Shown here in pieces: positions 37,651 to 45,592 of a DNA stretch of 64,000 bases (positions within the stretch are counted from its first letter, which is position 1; each line of letters starts with the position of its first letter). A program made the position numbers and the translations under genes. Source of the DNA: Massilia sp. CF038 (GTDB lineage Bacteria > Pseudomonadota > Gammaproteobacteria > Burkholderiales > Burkholderiaceae_D); assembly GCF_900129765.1 (NCBI RefSeq), contig NZ_FQWU01000004.1, positions 248,001 through 312,000 on the forward strand, given 5' to 3'. Under the pieces are notes generated by a model, which saw only the letters and a list, made by a program, of their open reading frames with translations, had not been told where the DNA came from and made no database searches.

Positions 37651-38856
37651 ATGGCCACCAAACGCGCGCTGCTGCAGTTCTCGCTGTTCTTCATCCTGTA
37701 TGAGCTGACCGTGTACTTGTCAAACGACATGATCATGCCTGGCATGCCGTTGGTGGTATCCCAGTTCAACGGTTCCAGCCGCCACATCGCCTTGTCGCTC
37801 AGCTTGTACATCTTTGGCGGCAGCCTGCTGCAAGTGGTGCTGGGTCCCCTCGCCGAACGCTACGGCAAGCGCCGCGTGCTTTTGTGCGGCAATGCCCTGT
37901 TCCTGGTTGCCACCGCGCTGGTGCCATTCGCCCAGACCATGCCGCAATTTCTGACGATCCGCTTCTTTCAGGGCATGGGCTCCTGCTTCATTTTCCTGGG
38001 CTACGCCACCATCCACGAACTGTTCGATGACGTGCAAGCCGTCAAACTGACCACCCTGTTCTCGAACACCACCGTGTTTGCCCCGCTGATTGGCCCCGTG
38101 GTCGGCAGCGCCATCATTGCCGTGGCGCCCTGGCAAGCCGTATTTGTCACAGCGTTCGCGCTGGGCCTGATTGCCTGGATCGGCTTGTGGCGCAGCATGC
38201 CTGGTCCCGCTGCCCCGCCGCAGCCCACCAGCCTGCAAGCCATTGCCGCCAGCTATCGCCGCATCCTGAGCAACCGCACATTCATGTTCGGCATCTTCAT
38301 CGCCGGCATCTCCATCACCCCATTGACCGCATGGATCGGCCTCTCGCCCGCCATCGTGCTGCAGCGCATGCAGCAACCGTACAGCGTCTACATTGCTTAT
38401 CAGTGCGTGATCTTCACCGGCTTCATCCTCAGCACAGTGGCCATCCAGCGCATGGGCGATCAGATCTCGCTCACGCGCCTGATCCGCCAGGGGGGCGCGC
38501 TGGCGCTGATCGGCATGGCGGGCGCGGGCATCGTGCACGCCCATCCGCACCTCTACATTGGCTGCATGTTCGTGTTCTCTGCCGGGTTCGGGCTGTTCAA
38601 TGGCGCGCTGGTTCGGCTGTCGCTGACCGCCACCGGCGAGTCGATGAGCCTGACCTCGTCGGCCATGAGCCTGCTGTACTGCGTCTACATCGCCATTGGC
38701 CTGGAACTGTTCAATCTGTTGTGCGAACGCTTTGAGTACGCCTTGTCCGCCTACGCCCTTGCCAACGTGCCGCTGGGGATCGTGATCTATCTGTCCCTGC
38801 TGCGTTTTGCGCGCACCCATGACAGCCGCCAGGCCGTGCTGCAAGGCGCAACCTGA
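37651..38856 (+). CDS. MFS transporter, drug:H+ antiporter-1 type
   Basis: 401 residues with about 12 transmembrane helices. The motif-A loop between helices 2 and 3 reads GPLAERYGKRRVLLCGNAL, and helix 1 (SLFFILYELTVYLSNDMIMPGMPLVV) has the acidic residue seen in MdfA-type multidrug exporters. It would export a small molecule in exchange for protons. First gene of a tight four-gene operon (10-bp gap to the glycosyltransferase), so its natural substrate is probably the product of the three enzymes downstream, or their toxic precursor. Confidence 0.88.
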   Translation: MATKRALLQFSLFFILYELTVYLSNDMIMPGMPLVVSQFNGSSRHIALSLSLYIFGGSLLQVVLGPLAERYGKRRVLLCGNALFLVATALVPFAQTMPQFLTIRFFQGMGSCFIFLGYATIHELFDDVQAVKLTTLFSNTTVFAPLIGPVVGSAIIAVAPWQAVFVTAFALGLIAWIGLWRSMPGPAAPPQPTSLQAIAASYRRILSNRTFMFGIFIAGISITPLTAWIGLSPAIVLQRMQQPYSVYIAYQCVIFTGFILSTVAIQRMGDQISLTRLIRQGGALALIGMAGAGIVHAHPHLYIGCMFVFSAGFGLFNGALVRLSLTATGESMSLTSSAMSLLYCVYIAIGLELFNLLCERFEYALSAYALANVPLGIVIYLSLLRFARTHDSRQAVLQGAT

Positions 38857-38866
38857 GGACAGCGCC

Positions 38867-40252
38867 ATGAACGATTTCATGACCGACGTGACGGCCCGGC
38901 TCGAGGAACTCAAGGCCGCGTTCATCGCCATCCAGCAGTGGCAAGCGTTTGAACAGTCAGCGCCCGACAGCGCTTATCAGGCCCGGGTTGGCCTGCTGCG
39001 CGAAAACTACCAGCGCCGCCTGCGCGAATTGCGCCAGGCCGTGCGCACCAACTTCGCCCACTTCGATGCGTCGCGCACTGCGTCGCTGATGGCCCTGCCC
39101 ACACTGCCGCTGGATGCGGCCGAACGGCGCACCCATCGCATCTGGCTGGGCGGCCCATTGCCTGCCATGGCGGTCGAAGCGGCGCGCCAGTGGCAATGCG
39201 CCATTGACGGCGCTGACGCCGACTTTGCCTCGGCCTTATGGGTGTGGGACGCACAGCAGCTGCAGGCCGACCCGCGCTATGTCGCCAGCGTCGGTCCCGG
39301 CTACCGAATTGGCAGTTGCGTTGCTGCCGGCGTGCGCCTGGAGGTTTGCAGCCTGCGCGAGCTGGCACTGGCACGCATGCCCGCAATTGGCGCATCGCTG
39401 GAAGCGCTTCACGCACAAGGCTGCTACGTCAACCTGGCCGATTTTTTCCGCTTGCTGATTCTGCACGAAGAAGGCGGCATCTATCTCGACGTCGATACCA
39501 TGCCTTACCGTGGCGCGACCTTGTTTCTGGCTTGCCCGGAAGTGCCCGACTATGTTCTGTTCGCGCCCGCGCCACAGCATATTTGCTGGATGAATCTGGT
39601 CGACGACGAAAATGGCATGCTGGTCGCCAAACGGCACACACCGGCCCTGGCCACCATGCTGGCGCAGATGGCCAGCCGTCTGGCGCTGCTCGCTGCGCCC
39701 GACCGGGGCGCTCTGCATGACGCCACCTATGCCGTGTGGCGCGCCCACATGGGTCAAACGTTCACCAGCTATCAGGCGCTTGCCGCCAGCCACGCGATCC
39801 TGCACGACGAGACGGCCGAAGCGGTGGTCAGCGGCGTGCATGGCATGCGCCTGGTGGTCGATGCCCTGACTGGCGAAGCGCGCCCGCTGGCGCCGGACGA
39901 GCAAGCTGCCTACCGCGCATGCACGGCTGCACTGGCAGAACGCCGCTGGCAGTTGCCCGATCCGCTGGAACTGGCGCAATTGGCCGACCTGACCACCGTG
40001 GATGAAATACCACGTATGGCCTACGCGGCGCAGCTGCGCGCGCAGACCCCGGGCTGCCATTACTATTCCTTCCTGTCGCATGACCCGCAGCTCGACCGCG
40101 TGAATCATTTGTTCGGCGCTTATCTGCTGGCCCGCAATGCCCTGCGCATCGCGCGCGGCCAGTTCTTCAGCCCGACCAGGGGGCGCGCGCCTGCCCTGCA
40201 TCCATCGTTCAGTGCGAATCAGCGCGATACCCAGGCGGTGCGGCCATGCTGA
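38867..40252 (+). CDS. DXD glycosyltransferase of the TcdA/TcdB catalytic-domain type
   Basis: 461 residues. Residues about 1-75 are helical and charged. The catalytic domain begins HRIWLGGPLP (90-99) and has CYVNLADFFRLLILHEEGGIYLDVDTMPYRG, with the metal/nucleotide-sugar motif Asp208-Val-Asp210, characteristic of GT-A folds such as the TcdA/TcdB and mannosyl-chain (Gly_transf_Sug) families. No signal peptide, membrane span or toxin delivery domains are seen, so it is more likely a biosynthetic enzyme than a secreted toxin. The sugar and acceptor are unknown. Its end overlaps the GNAT gene by 7 bp. Confidence 0.8.
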   Translation: MNDFMTDVTARLEELKAAFIAIQQWQAFEQSAPDSAYQARVGLLRENYQRRLRELRQAVRTNFAHFDASRTASLMALPTLPLDAAERRTHRIWLGGPLPAMAVEAARQWQCAIDGADADFASALWVWDAQQLQADPRYVASVGPGYRIGSCVAAGVRLEVCSLRELALARMPAIGASLEALHAQGCYVNLADFFRLLILHEEGGIYLDVDTMPYRGATLFLACPEVPDYVLFAPAPQHICWMNLVDDENGMLVAKRHTPALATMLAQMASRLALLAAPDRGALHDATYAVWRAHMGQTFTSYQALAASHAILHDETAEAVVSGVHGMRLVVDALTGEARPLAPDEQAAYRACTAALAERRWQLPDPLELAQLADLTTVDEIPRMAYAAQLRAQTPGCHYYSFLSHDPQLDRVNHLFGAYLLARNALRIARGQFFSPTRGRAPALHPSFSANQRDTQAVRPC

Positions 40253-40830
40253 GCTTTCGTCCTGGCGCGCAGGTCGCCAATGACCACCTGGACCGCATGG
40301 CGGCCCTGCTGTTCGAGACCAGCTATCTGCAGTACTGCTCGATCGCCAACAAGCTGCGCCTGCCGTTCCAGCAGCTGCAGCGGCGCCAGAATATCGACCC
40401 CTACCTGGGCCAGGTGCGCGCCATGTTTGACGGGGCAGACAACTTCACCGGCTTCTTCAGCGCCGCCACCCTGGCCGAATTTGCACAGGTGGCAGCGCCC
40501 TCGCACTACCGCGACGAGATGAAAGCCATGGACGACGCCTACGACGCCTTCCTGGCGCAGCACACCTTGCCATCGGACTTCCTGGTTGCCAGTCTGGCGA
40601 TTGAAGCGCGCTACCGCGGGGCGGGTCTGTTCAAGGCGATGCTGGCCGAAATCGCGCGTGAAGCCCGTGTGCGCGGCTGCCGCCGCATCGTGCTGACGGT
40701 GTGGGAGCAAAGCGAGGCCCTGCCCATGTACCTGGCCAAGGGCTTTACCAGCTGCGCCACGTTCGACTACGCGTGGGAGCTGTTTTTCGACCGCCTGCAT
40801 TTCATGGCATATGACCTGGAGAGCACATGA
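40246..40830 (+). CDS. GNAT-family N-acetyltransferase
   Basis: 194 residues. The acetyl-CoA pyrophosphate-binding motif is ARYRGAGLFKAML (about 124-136), preceded by the beta-4 strand DFLVASLAIE and followed by RRIVLTVWEQSEALPMYLAKGF, the classical motif B. An N-terminal helical region (DRMAALLFETSYLQYCSIANKL) precedes it. It would acetylate an amine on an unknown acceptor. It overlaps the neighbours at both ends (7 bp and 4 bp), showing tight translational coupling within the operon. Confidence 0.85.
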   Translation: MLSFRPGAQVANDHLDRMAALLFETSYLQYCSIANKLRLPFQQLQRRQNIDPYLGQVRAMFDGADNFTGFFSAATLAEFAQVAAPSHYRDEMKAMDDAYDAFLAQHTLPSDFLVASLAIEARYRGAGLFKAMLAEIAREARVRGCRRIVLTVWEQSEALPMYLAKGFTSCATFDYAWELFFDRLHFMAYDLEST

Positions 40831-41777
40831 TCGACACCATCGGCAAAGACAGCATTGTCGAACGCAACCTGTCCACCGTGGCCGGCGCGCACATGCGCCT
40901 GAACACCCGAGCGCACGGTGAAGCGCTGCGCGTGCTGTCCGAGGATGACTGGCGCTTCTGGCGCGAGAACGGCTACGTGGTGATTCCGAACGCGGTCGAC
41001 GGCGCCCAGCTGGACCGGCTGGAGGGCCTGATGTGGGAGTTCGAGGAACTCGATCCGAACGACCAGACCAGCTGGTACCCGGAACACAAAATGCGGCGGC
41101 GCACGACAGAACTGAGTTTCAACGCCGGCATGATCGAGCTGTATCATCACCAGTATCTGTGGGATGCGCGCCAGAGCCAGCGGGTGTACGATGCCTTTGT
41201 CGACGTCTGGGGAACGGAACAGTTGTGGGTCTCGATCGACCGCATGAATTTCAATCTGCCGCCAGCGCCGGGGTTTGAATTTCGCAGCTTCATGCACTGG
41301 GATTATGATCCTGACACCGATCCGCAGAACGTGCAGGGCGTGCTGGCCATCAGCGACCAGCTCGACCCGGAAGTCGGCGGTTTTGTGTGCATCCCGGAGC
41401 TGTTTCGCCACTACGATGCGTGGCGGGCGCGCCAGGGCGCCAACTGGGACTGGTATCGGCCAGACGTGGCCGACCTGCCGCATGTGCCGGTCCTGCTGCG
41501 CAAGGGCGACCTGCTGATTTTTAACAGCAAGCTGTGTCACGGCATTCGCCAGAACCGTTCCGCGCACAAGGTGCGGCTGGCACAGTATATTGCGATGATG
41601 CCCGCGCAGCCCGATAACGCGGCGCTCAAGGAATGGCGCATCCGGGCCTGGCGCGAGCGGCTCGCGCCAGAGGGCTACAGCCTGCATGGCGATCCGCGCC
41701 GCTGGGAGCAGACGCGCTACGCCAGGGCCGAGCTGAGCGAACTGGGTGAAAAATTATTGGGCTCGCGCCCGTGGTAA
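40827..41777 (+). CDS. Phytanoyl-CoA dioxygenase-like Fe(II)/2-oxoglutarate oxygenase
   Basis: 316 residues. The Fe(II) ligands can be read: His157-x-Asp159 in SFMHWDYDPDTDP and the distal His238 in LCHGIRQNRSAHKVR, with a following Arg for 2-oxoglutarate. Strands VPVLLRKGDLLIFNSKLCHG form the jelly-roll core. PhyH-family enzymes hydroxylate, desaturate or halogenate small molecules, often in natural-product pathways. It is the last clearly coupled gene of the four; nagZ begins 23 bp later. The substrate is unknown. Confidence 0.83.
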   Translation: MIDTIGKDSIVERNLSTVAGAHMRLNTRAHGEALRVLSEDDWRFWRENGYVVIPNAVDGAQLDRLEGLMWEFEELDPNDQTSWYPEHKMRRRTTELSFNAGMIELYHHQYLWDARQSQRVYDAFVDVWGTEQLWVSIDRMNFNLPPAPGFEFRSFMHWDYDPDTDPQNVQGVLAISDQLDPEVGGFVCIPELFRHYDAWRARQGANWDWYRPDVADLPHVPVLLRKGDLLIFNSKLCHGIRQNRSAHKVRLAQYIAMMPAQPDNAALKEWRIRAWRERLAPEGYSLHGDPRRWEQTRYARAELSELGEKLLGSRPW

Positions 41778-41800
41778 CAACAACACAACAGGGGATGGAA

Positions 41801-43357
41801 ATGACGGAGCAAGTGCAGGATCAGGAAATGCGCAACAAGATTGGTCAACTGTTCATGGTCGGATTCGATGCGCTCGAACCCGACGCGCACATCACGCGCC
41901 TGATCACCGAGCAGCGCATCGGCGGCGTGATCCTGTTCCGCCGCAACGTGCACACGCCCGCCCAGGTGGCGGCGCTGTGCCGCAGCCTGCAAGAGATCAA
42001 CGCGCGCGTCAGCGACGAACCGCTCCTGATTTCGCTAGACCAGGAAGGTGGCATGGTCATGCGCATCGAGCAGGGCGTTACGCCAATTCCCGCGGCCATG
42101 GCATTCCAGCAGGCCGGCTCGGAACGCGATTGCGAAACGCTTAACTTCGTCAGCGGCGACGAAATGCGCCAGCTTGGCATCAACATGCTGCTGGCGCCCG
42201 TGCTGGACGTGAACAACAACCGCCTCAACCCGGTGATCGGCGTGCGCGCTTACGGCGAAGACGCCGACACCGTGGTGCGCTACGGCCTGGCCGCCATGCG
42301 CGGCCAGAAGTCGGCCGGCGTGATCGTCACCGCCAAGCACTTCCCCGGCCATGGCGACACCGCCACCGACACCCATTACGACACCGCCAGCGTGCCACAC
42401 GGGCTGGAACGCCTGCGCGAAGTCGAACTGCGTCCGTTCGCTGCCGCCATCGAACAGGGCGTCGACGCGATCATGACTGCGCACGTATCCTTCCCTGCCA
42501 TCGAACCTGATACCTCGGTGCCGGCCACGCTGTCGAAAAACGTGCTCACCGGCCTGCTGCGCGGGGAAATGGGCTACCAGGGCGTGATCATTTCGGACTG
42601 CCTTGAAATGGCTGCCATCTCCGAGGGCATCGGCATTCCCGCCGGCGCCATCGCTACCTTGCAGGCGGGCGCCGACATCGTGCTGATCTCGCACCGCGAA
42701 GCGCAGCAGCACGCCGCCATCGATGCCGTGATTGCCGCGGTGGGCAACGGCACCATTGCCCCGGCCCTGATCGACGCTGCGGCCGCGCGCGTGCGCGCGC
42801 TCAAACAGGCTAACGCGGTGCAGGGCTGGCGCGCCCTCGATGTCCATCCCGCAGGGCTGATGAAGCCAGGTTCACTGGCGCTGGCAGCCCAGGTACAGCA
42901 GGCCGCGTTGCGCGTGGAAGGCAGCTTCCGTCCACTCGACCGCACCTTGCCGGTCACGCTGGTGACGGTGGAAGTGCGTTCGCGCAGCGAGATCGACGAA
43001 GTGGCCAACAGCCGTAACAAGGATGCGCGCAGCACCATGCTGCCAGCGCTGCAGGAAGCGGGACTGGACGTGCGCGAGATTGCGATTTCGGCCGAAGCCG
43101 GGCAGGAAGAAGTGGACGCTGCCCTCGCCTTTACCCAGGGGGCAGCGCAGATCGTGGTGCAGACCTACAACGCGATGCTGGTCGGCGGGCAGCGCCGTCT
43201 GCTCGAAGCCATGCCGGCCGAGCGCCTGTGGGTGGTGGCCGGGCGCTTGCCGTACGACCTGGATCTGGCGCCGCAGGCGCAAGGCCGGCTGGCCGCGTAT
43301 GGCTGCCGCCCTGCCGCCCTGGCGCCGGTCGTTGCCAAACTGGCTGGCGTGGCCTGA
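41801..43357 (+). CDS. nagZ: GH3 beta-N-acetylhexosaminidase with C-terminal extension
   Basis: 518 residues. The GH3 barrel occupies about residues 1-345, with KHFPGHGDTATDTHYD (the flexible loop whose His acts as acid/base in NagZ) and the nucleophile Asp in GVIISDCLEMAAI. Compact proteobacterial NagZ has about 340 residues. The extra 170 residues (VTLVTVEVRSRSEI ... QIVVQTYNAM ... LWVVAGRLPYDLDL) resemble the GH3 C-terminal alpha/beta sandwich of Gram-positive NagZ. The enzyme removes GlcNAc from muropeptides in recycling. ATG 41801 is taken since AGGGG lies 7 bp upstream; ATG 41795 and GTG 41771 are possible. It may share the upstream operon's transcript. Confidence 0.87.
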   Translation: MTEQVQDQEMRNKIGQLFMVGFDALEPDAHITRLITEQRIGGVILFRRNVHTPAQVAALCRSLQEINARVSDEPLLISLDQEGGMVMRIEQGVTPIPAAMAFQQAGSERDCETLNFVSGDEMRQLGINMLLAPVLDVNNNRLNPVIGVRAYGEDADTVVRYGLAAMRGQKSAGVIVTAKHFPGHGDTATDTHYDTASVPHGLERLREVELRPFAAAIEQGVDAIMTAHVSFPAIEPDTSVPATLSKNVLTGLLRGEMGYQGVIISDCLEMAAISEGIGIPAGAIATLQAGADIVLISHREAQQHAAIDAVIAAVGNGTIAPALIDAAAARVRALKQANAVQGWRALDVHPAGLMKPGSLALAAQVQQAALRVEGSFRPLDRTLPVTLVTVEVRSRSEIDEVANSRNKDARSTMLPALQEAGLDVREIAISAEAGQEEVDAALAFTQGAAQIVVQTYNAMLVGGQRRLLEAMPAERLWVVAGRLPYDLDLAPQAQGRLAAYGCRPAALAPVVAKLAGVA

Positions 43358-44818
43358 TCAGGCTTTCGTATTGAGCGCCGAATGGCGCACGCTGTAGCCG
43401 AAGTAGGTCAGCAGCGCCAGCGCCATCACGATCGAGAACACCATGTAGGTGGTGTTCGACAGGCCATGCATGATGTACAGGCAGGCCGCCACGCTCAGGC
43501 CCGGCACCAGGTAAGGGCCGAACGGTACGCGGAAGCCCTTGGTCGTGGCTTCGCCATGCTTCTTGCGCATCACCGGCACAGCAATCGACACCACCATGAA
43601 GGCGGTCAGCGTGCCCATGCTGACCATGTCCCACAAGAAGGTCGAGTCCACCAGCGCGGCCACCAGTCCCACCACAACACTGACGATCAGCGTATTGCTG
43701 ACCGGCGCCGCCGTGCGTGGATTGACCTTCTGGAACGTCTTCGGAATCAGGCCGTCACGGCTGATCGCGTACAGGATGCGGGTCTGGCCGTAAATGGTCA
43801 CCAGCGTCACGCTGAACACCGAAATCACCGCGCCAGCCGACAGGATCAACGCTGGCCAGGCTTTGCCCGTCACGTTTTGCAAAATGACCGACAGGCCGGC
43901 CTGCTGGCCTTCGAACATGTGCGCCGGCTGCGCGCCCACCGCGGCAAACGCCACCAGCAGATAGAACACCGTCACAATGGCAAGCGCACCCAGAATGCCC
44001 TTGGGGACGTTGCGGGTTGGGTCCTTGACTTCTTCGCCGGCGGTTGCCACTGTGTCCAGGCCAATGAAGGAGAAGAACACCAGACCGGCGCCGGCCGCCA
44101 CACCGGCCATGCCGCCCTTCTGGGTGGCGGTGTCCGGGTAGAAGAAGGGGGTGAAGTTGGCCGCGTCAAAACCCGACAGGGCAATCGCAATGAAGAACAG
44201 CAGAATCGCCAGCTTGATCAGCACCATGATGGCATTCGTGGTGGCCGATTCCTTGGTGCCGCGAATGAGCAATACCGCGCACAGGATCACCAGCAGCACC
44301 GGCGGCAGATTGAAGTGGCCGGGATTGAATTCGACCCCGTGTTTGCCCGCCACGATAAACGGCGTGCGCAGCGTTTCGGGAATCTGCCAATGGATGGAAT
44401 TGGTCAGGAAGTTGTTCAGATAATCGGACCAGCCAATGGCCGTGGCACTGCCCGCCAGGCCATACTCGAGCAGCAGGCAGGCCGCCATGATGAAGGCGGC
44501 AAATTCACCCAGGGTCGCGTAGGCAAACGAGTAGGACGAGCCCGAGGCGGGAATGCGGAAAGACAGTTCGGCATAGCACAGCGCGGTCAGGCCAGCGGTC
44601 AGCGCGGCAATCAGGAACGACAGAATCACGGCCGGGCCGGCCTTGGGCACCGCTTCGACCATGGTGAAGAAAATGCCGGTGCCGATAGTGGCACCGACAC
44701 CGATCATCGTCAGTGGAAACAGGCCCATGGTGCGCGCCAGGCCGCCGCTGTGCGCGGTATCGGAATGCCTGGCAGCTGTTTTGGTGCGGAGCAGCTTTTG
44801 GCCAATTGTCTGATTCAC
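43358..44818 (-). CDS. APC-superfamily amino-acid permease
   Basis: 486 residues from GTG 44818, preceded by AAGGGA at 6 bp; codons further upstream run through the nsrR promoter region. There are 12 or more transmembrane helices. The first carries GVGATIGTGIFFTM, the unwound substrate-binding motif of the APC fold; later FFSFIGLDTVATAGEEVKDPTRNVP is the conserved loop after helix 6. It is close to the CAT/YfnA cationic amino-acid transporters. The substrate is unknown. Convergent with nagZ, the two stop codons adjacent. Confidence 0.9.
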   Translation of the reverse strand: MNQTIGQKLLRTKTAARHSDTAHSGGLARTMGLFPLTMIGVGATIGTGIFFTMVEAVPKAGPAVILSFLIAALTAGLTALCYAELSFRIPASGSSYSFAYATLGEFAAFIMAACLLLEYGLAGSATAIGWSDYLNNFLTNSIHWQIPETLRTPFIVAGKHGVEFNPGHFNLPPVLLVILCAVLLIRGTKESATTNAIMVLIKLAILLFFIAIALSGFDAANFTPFFYPDTATQKGGMAGVAAGAGLVFFSFIGLDTVATAGEEVKDPTRNVPKGILGALAIVTVFYLLVAFAAVGAQPAHMFEGQQAGLSVILQNVTGKAWPALILSAGAVISVFSVTLVTIYGQTRILYAISRDGLIPKTFQKVNPRTAAPVSNTLIVSVVVGLVAALVDSTFLWDMVSMGTLTAFMVVSIAVPVMRKKHGEATTKGFRVPFGPYLVPGLSVAACLYIMHGLSNTTYMVFSIVMALALLTYFGYSVRHSALNTKA

Positions 44819-44981
44819 GGATCGTCCCTTATATCGTTCTTGTCGCCGGCTCGTGGCTGGCTGAAATGAATGGCAGCAGGGATTATAGGGGCTAATGCCA
44901 TTTACTAATACACATCTTTCGCGCCTGCGGACCGGGGCGCAACGGTGTCGAAATTTCGTGTCAAGAAAGAAATTTCCATTT

Positions 44982-45004
44982 AACATGCTTTTTGGATGCA
45001 ACTT
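44982..45004 (+). promoter_or_regulatory. NsrR-like operator upstream of nsrR
   Basis: AACATGCTTTT-T-GGATGCAACTT fits the NsrR consensus (AAGATGYATTT n AAATRCATCTT) at about 17 of 22 positions. It lies 34 bp before the nsrR start and just upstream of a -10-like TAGAAT (45008-45013), suggesting autorepression. Confidence 0.65.
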
Positions 45005-45037
45005 TGATAGAATAGCCGCCATGAGTGAGCTGAACCA

Positions 45038-45502
45038 ATGCGACTGACCCGTTTTTCCGACATCGGCCTGCGCGTGCTGATTTATTTGGCACGCAGCGGA
45101 GAACGCCGTTCGCCTGTCACGGTCGCGGAAATCGGTGCCCAGTTCGACCTGCCGGTCAATCACCTTGTCAAGGTGGTCGGTCAGCTGGCGCGGGTAGGCT
45201 GGGTGACGGCAACCCGTGGACGCAATGGTGGTCTGCGCCTGGCGGCCGATCCGGATCTGCTGCGCGTCGGCGTGGTCTTGCGCGAGCTGGAAGGCGATGC
45301 CGAGATGGTCGACTGCGAAGGCAGCAATTGCAGCCTGCGTGGCGATTGCATTCTGCGCGGTGCACTGGAAGCGGGCAAGCGGGCGTTTTACAACGCCATG
45401 GATGCCTACACACTCAGCGCCATTACCCAGGGTGGTACGGGCGAACAGATCGTCCGCATGCACCGCATGTATCTGAATCAGGCGGAAGGCGCCGCCGCGT
45501 AG
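45038..45502 (+). CDS. nsrR: Rrf2-family nitric-oxide-sensing repressor NsrR
   Basis: 154 residues. MRLTRFSDIGLRVLIYLA is the NsrR N-terminus and includes Asp8, the fourth cluster ligand. The winged helix has LPVNHLVKVVGQLARVGWVTATRGRNGGLRLA. The three cluster cysteines are Cys93, Cys98 and Cys104 (DCEGSNCSLRGDC). Loss of the [4Fe-4S] cluster with nitric oxide releases DNA. The adjacent hmp gene, with its own NsrR-like site, is the expected target. Confidence 0.95.
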   Translation: MRLTRFSDIGLRVLIYLARSGERRSPVTVAEIGAQFDLPVNHLVKVVGQLARVGWVTATRGRNGGLRLAADPDLLRVGVVLRELEGDAEMVDCEGSNCSLRGDCILRGALEAGKRAFYNAMDAYTLSAITQGGTGEQIVRMHRMYLNQAEGAAA

Positions 45503-45526
45503 CACAGCGTATTGACACCAATATCA

Positions 45527-45552
45527 GCCGGAGCACGCGCCGGCCTTTTTTT
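45527..45552 (+). terminator. Terminator between nsrR and hmp
   Basis: GCCGG (45527-45531) pairs with CCGGC (45540-45544) across a loop, then a run of seven T. It separates nsrR from hmp, so hmp is expected to have its own promoter overlapping the NsrR site. Confidence 0.75.
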
Positions 45553-45560
45553 AATCTAAA

Positions 45561-45583
45561 AATATGCATATTTTATGCAACTT
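45561..45583 (+). promoter_or_regulatory. NsrR-like operator upstream of hmp
   Basis: AATATGCATAT-T-TTATGCAACTT matches the NsrR consensus in about 17 of 22 positions and lies 10 bp before the hmp start, overlapping the expected promoter/leader. Confidence 0.7.
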
Positions 45584-45592
45584 AAGGAAACC

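Noticed and set aside
38867-40252. TcdA/TcdB-like protein as a secreted large toxin
   Set aside because: Only 461 residues, no protease, translocation or receptor-binding domain and no signal peptide; operon context favours biosynthesis.
43382-44869. 495-codon plus-strand open frame opposite the amino-acid permease
   Set aside because: His/Arg/Gln-rich antisense shadow of a 12-helix transporter.
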